Shown one piece after another: positions 59,301 through 64,000 of a stretch of DNA of 64,000 nucleotides. A model generated the notes under the pieces. The model saw only the letters and a list, made by a program, of their open reading frames with translations, was not told the DNA's origin and did not search any database. Location: the NCBI GenBank assembly GCA_025667525.1, contig CM046882.1, positions 23,324,488 through 23,388,487 on the forward strand, in the 5' to 3' direction. This stretch comes from Glebionis coronaria (Eukaryota; Streptophyta; Magnoliopsida; Asterales; Asteraceae). The first letter of the stretch is position 1. The number at the start of each line of letters is the position of its first letter. A program made the position numbers and the translations under genes.

Positions 59301-59835
59301 TAGTGTTTTAAAAATAGAAAAATAGTTTTCAAAATTTAGGAAAAATGATTTATAGTCTTTAAATAATATAAGTAACTTATTAGTTCAATAAAATAATATT
59401 TTGTACATTTTGTTAATTATATTTAATTTTAGGGCTTTAATTAGCATTTAAAATTGAATATTTAATTAATAAAAGGTTTTAAAATATATTTGTTGGATTT
59501 TTATTCTTATTTATTTTATTTTAGACTTAGTTTTGACTTTTAAATAATTTTTAGGTTTAATTTTTAATTTTCTCACGTTTTACGTAATTACGTTATCGTT
59601 TTACGTCAACGTCGTAGTTTAATCGTAGTCGTAGCTCGTCTTTACTTTTTCTCTCTTTAAACCAAAAACGTCACTAATCCAAACTTGATTTCATATATAT
59701 TGGCACATTAATCCACACACCTCCTTCGAGAACGAACTTGCATTTATTCGGTTTTACGTTTTTCCTAAAACGTAGAACTTAATACTTGCCACTCATACGC
59801 GTTTTTCCTAAAACGTGTACGAAAACACTACATCA
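56303..59835 (+). repeat. 3' LTR of the deletion-derivative element
   Basis: 3,533 bp, TGATGAGACTG ... ACTACATCA, directly after a polypurine tract. TATA box at 57348-57356. The hairpin-forming start GATGAGACT...AGTCTCATC is present. Confidence 0.85.
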
Positions 59836-60864
59836 CCCACATAAAATAAAATTTCAAAATAATTTACGAGATTAAAATTATTATCTAAAAATATCAGACT
59901 GTCACAAAAACAGAGTATGTAAACGTAAACAGGTAACGTAGAGCTCTCCGGTTTAAACGTAGACGATGCTAGTTTAAGACGTAAACACTAATTTCTTCCC
60001 AAAAGTGAGTGAGTTCATAAACTAACAATAAAATAATGATTATAAGTAATACTAGATAATAAAATAACGACCTTAAATTGACGGATTGTCACAGCATTTC
60101 CCCCTAAAGAGGGTCTTTGTCCTCAAAGATCAATTCATCTTACTACTCTCTTCTTATAGAGTTAAAGACATGTGGGCATTTCCTCCACATTCGGTCTTTT
60201 CTCTCAAGCGTAATTCATTATAATACGCGAGTTTCATCAAACATAACTATGGGAATACGATCATGCTTAAGTTGACTTACTTTCTCTTTCCATGATGTCC
60301 ACGGGTTTTCGATGAATGCAACTTTTCGCCGACCCAAACTTCATTAAGAAATAATCAGATTTTCACTTAATTGACATTTTACCAAGTTCGATATACGGAA
60401 CATATTTCATGCAACCCTTGATGTATTCGGGTAGTCTAGCTTATATGCCTCTCGGACCAAATCTTTTACATTATCTCAATGGTCCCATACAATGGGGACT
60501 TAGCTTCCCACAATCTTTCAGATCATCAATTCACCTTTCCACGATGAAAATTCTCGGCGTAACTTTGCTACCCATCATGCACTTCAAGATCTTCATTTAA
60601 TATTCACCTAACCTCCTGCCCACTACCGACGGTCAATAATCAGAATTCAACTTCCATAATCATTTTAGGTCTCGCGGGTCAGGTATCATCATCCCAACTC
60701 CCACCTACAGATTCTCTTAAACTTTTCTTTATATAGATCCTCGCAAGGTTCGGTCTCAATCCTAAAGCGATAATTATCAATGATAACCTATCCAAAGGAA
60801 AGTGCTTATCCTCTTCATTACCAAAGGTCAATCATACAAGCATAAAACAAGCCTTCTAGTGTCT

Positions 60865-61360
60865 TTATCGTTCTTTCACCATGTCCCTCTGATTGGGGGT
60901 GGTAAGCAGTACTCTTATCAAGATTCGTTCCCGTTGACTTTTGAGGGGATCTCTAGAAATTAGATGCGAAGCGAGGATCTTGATAGAGATGATCGATACA
61001 GGCACACCATGCTTATACAACTCCTTTAAATACATATGAGCCAATATCTCCATCGGGAACCTATCATTAACGGGAATGAAATGAGCATATTTGGTCAGTC
61101 TGTCGACGATGACCCAAATCGAATCAAATCCAGATGATGTCCTTAGAAGGTTTGTGATAAAATCTATGGTGATTATATACCACTTCCAAACAGGAATAAT
61201 AAGCTGTAGAAGCAATCCTGATGGATTTTGGTATTCAGCCTTGACCTTCGCAAAAGTTAGATATTTACTAACGTATGTGGCGATGTCTGCTTTCATATTT
61301 GGCCATCAGTACAACTTCTTTAGATAAAGATACATTTTATTAGAAATTGCATGAATAGAA
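60865..61360 (-). pseudogene. Broken Ty3/gypsy integrase (gypsy-R)
   Basis: Minus strand: '[22 protein letters not shown]', 'PSGLL', '[16 protein letters not shown]', then '[20 protein letters not shown]' and 'NDRF', the standard integrase N-terminus and first catalytic Asp zone. The open stretch is 143 codons (61296-60865). The tryptophan codon ahead of it is TGA (61316-61318, minus). It retains the ~110 bp that gypsy-L has lost. Confidence 0.8.
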
Positions 61361-62399
61361 TACGTAAACTTATGAGATTGCAACATGACTAAATCTCAAA
61401 ATCCTCCATATTTAGGTAACCACAAACGAGCTTTTAACACTTAACGCCATCGGCTCCCAACTCTAATGGTTCTCATTAGCCGCGAAACCCTTCATCATCT
61501 TTATTATCCTTCTTACAAGCATAGACTATTTCTAAATTTCTCGGGCAAATTATTCTGCACGATCATTACCAAGGAACACATCCTAATTGGTCCTTTATCC
61601 GTTCTACATAATGCGTTAGCAACTACATTCACCTTCCCCGATGAAATAAATATCGTGTCCATAATCACTCAGAAATTCTTTCTTCATATTTTCTAAGTTT
61701 TAGTTTCATTTCAACTATTACCTTTATTAGTTTTACCCAGTCCGACTTTTAAAATGTCAATAAATATTACAAGTAATTAAATAATAAATATTTAATTTAT
61801 GAAATGTAAACGTAAAATTTTTAAATTTCTCAGTTCGTCCAATTATAGAAAAATGTTCAAAATAAATTTGAATTTAGTTAACACGATCTTCGTTGATATA
61901 TCGAAATAATTAACAAGATCTGTAAATGTTCGAAAAATCTTTATTTAAACTTTGGTCAGAATTTTCTTAGTTGAAGAGCAAAGACTGCCGCTCCAAATTC
62001 CAAGTCATGGGTTATATGGTTTCCTCAATTCCTCCTAGGTTTTCTTGAGGTATACACAAACATCTACCCTAAGGGAGTTTAGTTAAATGATCTGGGTATG
62101 AGGGAATAATTCTTTAATAATCCGTCGATAAATATCTGTCAAAACATCTTCGCACTTCCTTTTTGGTATAACCCAAAGCCTTAATGGCTCCGATCTTTGA
62201 AGAGTCAACATATATTCCACCACCATTAAACACACGGTCAAAGAATGTAAAGGATCAAGCCTAACATACCACTTTAAATATTTAAAGCACAATGTTTCAC
62301 ATCTCAACTAGATCAAGGTAGTCTAATATTGATTACTAAGCTCCTTCTTATTCTCGGAAATAACCAGATGGTCCTTAATGATCACAAGCATGAACTTAT

Positions 62400-62920
62400 A
62401 AAAATACAGCTTACACACGCGATTCATCAAATTCATGAATGCGACCAGTACGTTGGTCAATCCAAACGACATCACATGAAACTCATAATGTTCATTACGA
62501 GTTCTGGATGTAGTGATTGGAATAGATAATCTTCTTTACGGACGCGAATTTGATGATAACCATGCCGTAGATCAAATTTTTGAATATACGCTAGAACCTT
62601 GTAAATGATCGAATAAATCTTTCATCTTGGGTAATGGATATTAATTTTGATCGTCAATTTATTCAGTTGACGGTAATCAATAAATATAAGGAATGATAAC
62701 ACCATAGCTCTTCATGATGATGAGCTCGGTAGAATAAAAGCTTTCTCCGACAACTCTCTCAGTTGCACGGTAACTCGTTTGATTCAGATGGTGCTGACGT
62801 ATAGTGCACATGCCACAGGTGTAACACCGGGAATATAATCAACACCAAATTCAACTTGCCTTATTGGCGAAAGTCTAGGTAATTCATCAGCAAATACCTC
62901 AGAAAGTCTTAGATAATAGG
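62400..62920 (-). pseudogene. Broken Ty3/gypsy reverse transcriptase (gypsy-R)
   Basis: The minus strand carries the linker 'ARQVEF'-like segment near 62860, then 'APSE'-preceding sequence with the same 2-bp loss (about 62791-62811) and the same TGA (62712-62714) as gypsy-L. RT-like sequence follows down to about 62430. Not functional. Confidence 0.7.
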
Positions 62921-64000
62921 AACATTTTTTAATAAATTCACCTTAGGTTCTTTCTATATTACAAGATCTATGACTAGTTCACAACCATTCATGGTATAAT
63001 TTCAAGCCTAAATGCAGGATACGGTCACCCATTGGGAATTATGTAGATCACCTTTGATAATCAACATCTTATCTTTTAGGGGAATTCTACTCGTGCTCCC
63101 ATCAATTATGACAATGACATCATACCATAATCAACCAATCCATCCTACTGGCACTACCAACTTTCTAGTTTCTTCACCGTTGATAAGAAGAGAACTTCTC
63201 AAAAGACTAAGAATAACTCGTAACCCTTTACAAATCAAGGATATCTGGAGACATAGCTAACATTAAAAGAGTGAGGTCAACGTATGATTGTCACTAGAGA
63301 ATGTCAAATTAGATAAAGATGAAAATATTAACGAATATGAATATATTCCATGTTTTCATGATTTGTGTATGCATCCGGAAGCACCTCGAATCACTACTCA
63401 CGTTACTCAAAGGCAGACTATTTTAAAAGACAATATAGGAATGTTGAAACTCCAAGTCGGATATCAACAATCGATAATTAGAAAATTTTCCAAGGAATCT
63501 TATCATGAAAGAATTGGACAATAAGGGGACGTCAATTGTCAAATAAGACAATATCCACAGATGAGTAAATTCGATTCGGAAAAATAGTACGGGCACATAG
63601 GTAGGTGTCCCTAACAATATGTCCCTATTTTTGCACTTCTTGAAGATCTCATAAAAATTTAATCTTTCATAATTTCAAAGAAAAATTTAGTGTTTATTAA
63701 CAATTTCATGGTGACTACTAATCAGCCTTGCATGGTCCCTTCCAAATTATACGTAGGCGCGCTTCTATGTACAACTTAGGATTAACGATGCAATACTCAG
63801 TTCGTCAAAATTTTGTCATCATGTTTAAAATATATATTCATGTTTAATCATGAAATAAGATAAAAATGACTTTACCCAAATGTTCATAATTATGAAAGCA
63901 TTTCCATTTACAAGATGTTTAATAAAAACTTTATTTCGATAGTAGTTACTAAATAGTACCGATTTAAATAACTCATATGAAAATAAGAATTTCATATTTT

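Larger units (their letters stand above)
52167..59835 (+). mobile_element. Deletion-derivative Athila/Tat-like LTR element
   Basis: A 5' LTR fragment (52167 to about 54958), an internal region (54959-56302) and a complete 3' LTR (56303-59835). The 5' LTR lacks its last ~740 bp, and with it the primer site and all coding sequence. A polypurine tract TATGGGGGAG (56293-56302) precedes the 3' LTR. The LTRs start TGATGAGACTG and end CATCA, like the solo LTR at 24595. Flanks TCCAG and CCCAC do not form a perfect target duplication. It cannot code for anything. Confidence 0.8.
48990..60093 (-). repeat. gypsy-R 3' LTR (minus strand), split by an LTR element
   Basis: On the minus strand it starts TGTGACAATCCGTC at 60093 and ends GGGGGTGTTACA at 48990, the same ends as gypsy-L. 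Setting aside 52167-59835 leaves about 3.4 kb. A TTTAGGGGGAAATGC purine tract lies just inside the element (60094-60110). It abuts copia-2 sequence, so gypsy-R inserted into copia-2. A G17 tract lies at 51876-51892. No gene. Confidence 0.85.
60094..64000 (-). mobile_element. Decayed Ty3/gypsy internal region (right copy, gypsy-R)
   Basis: Inverted counterpart of about 925-4832, running leftward into its LTR. Integrase relic at 60865-61360 and RT relic at about 62400-62920. The region beyond (62930-64000) matches the left copy's 925-2050 but has no recognisable domain. Many stops, so non-functional. The rest of the element extends past the window. Confidence 0.85.

Overview
This is nuclear repeat DNA from a flowering plant. 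Nothing in the 64 kb looks like an ordinary single-copy host gene, except possibly one small, frameshifted GRF zinc-finger gene. AT-rich sequence, nested LTR retrotransposons, TATA-bearing LTRs, tRNA-type primer sites, a CACTAC-type DNA-transposon end and a long minisatellite all point to a large repeat-rich dicot genome. The style of the Ty1/copia, Ty3/gypsy and Athila-like proteins resembles what I recall from Asteraceae (daisy family). The family assignment is inference from memory, not a search.

Layout. (1) 1-20284: 3' part of a decayed Ty3/gypsy element on the + strand. Its ~3.4 kb 3' LTR (4833-20284) is split by a young, complete 12,032-bp Ty1/copia element of Sirevirus type (7176-19207, target duplication ATAAC). 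(2) 20285-22948: a 33-bp minisatellite of about 36 copies. It is followed by a module of E2F-like GGCGGGAAA motifs around the frameshifted GRF gene, then five palindromes spaced 90-101 bp apart, ending in a CACTA-type terminus. (3) 23338-30485: an old decayed copia element (copia-3), interrupted by a 4,246-bp solo LTR (24595-28840, target duplication GTCAC). (4) 30486-48989: another copia element (copia-2). A 14.6-kb minus-strand Athila-type element without reverse transcriptase (34133-48780, target duplication AAGCC) lies inside it, and that element carries a solo gypsy LTR (42557-45452, target duplication CCCAC). (5) 48990-64000: a second copy of the same gypsy family as in (1), in inverse orientation. 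Its LTR is split by a deletion-derivative LTR element (52167-59835).

The two gypsy copies face each other and share pol lesions, so both descend from an already broken ancestor. Clean target duplications and codon continuity across insertions allow the nesting order to be read directly. The least ordinary region is 20285-22948 (minisatellite, E2F-like arrays, GRF gene, regularly spaced palindromes). The most informative element is the Sirevirus-like copia: its pol frame is fully open while gag and the 3' ORF carry many stops, although the LTRs are nearly identical.
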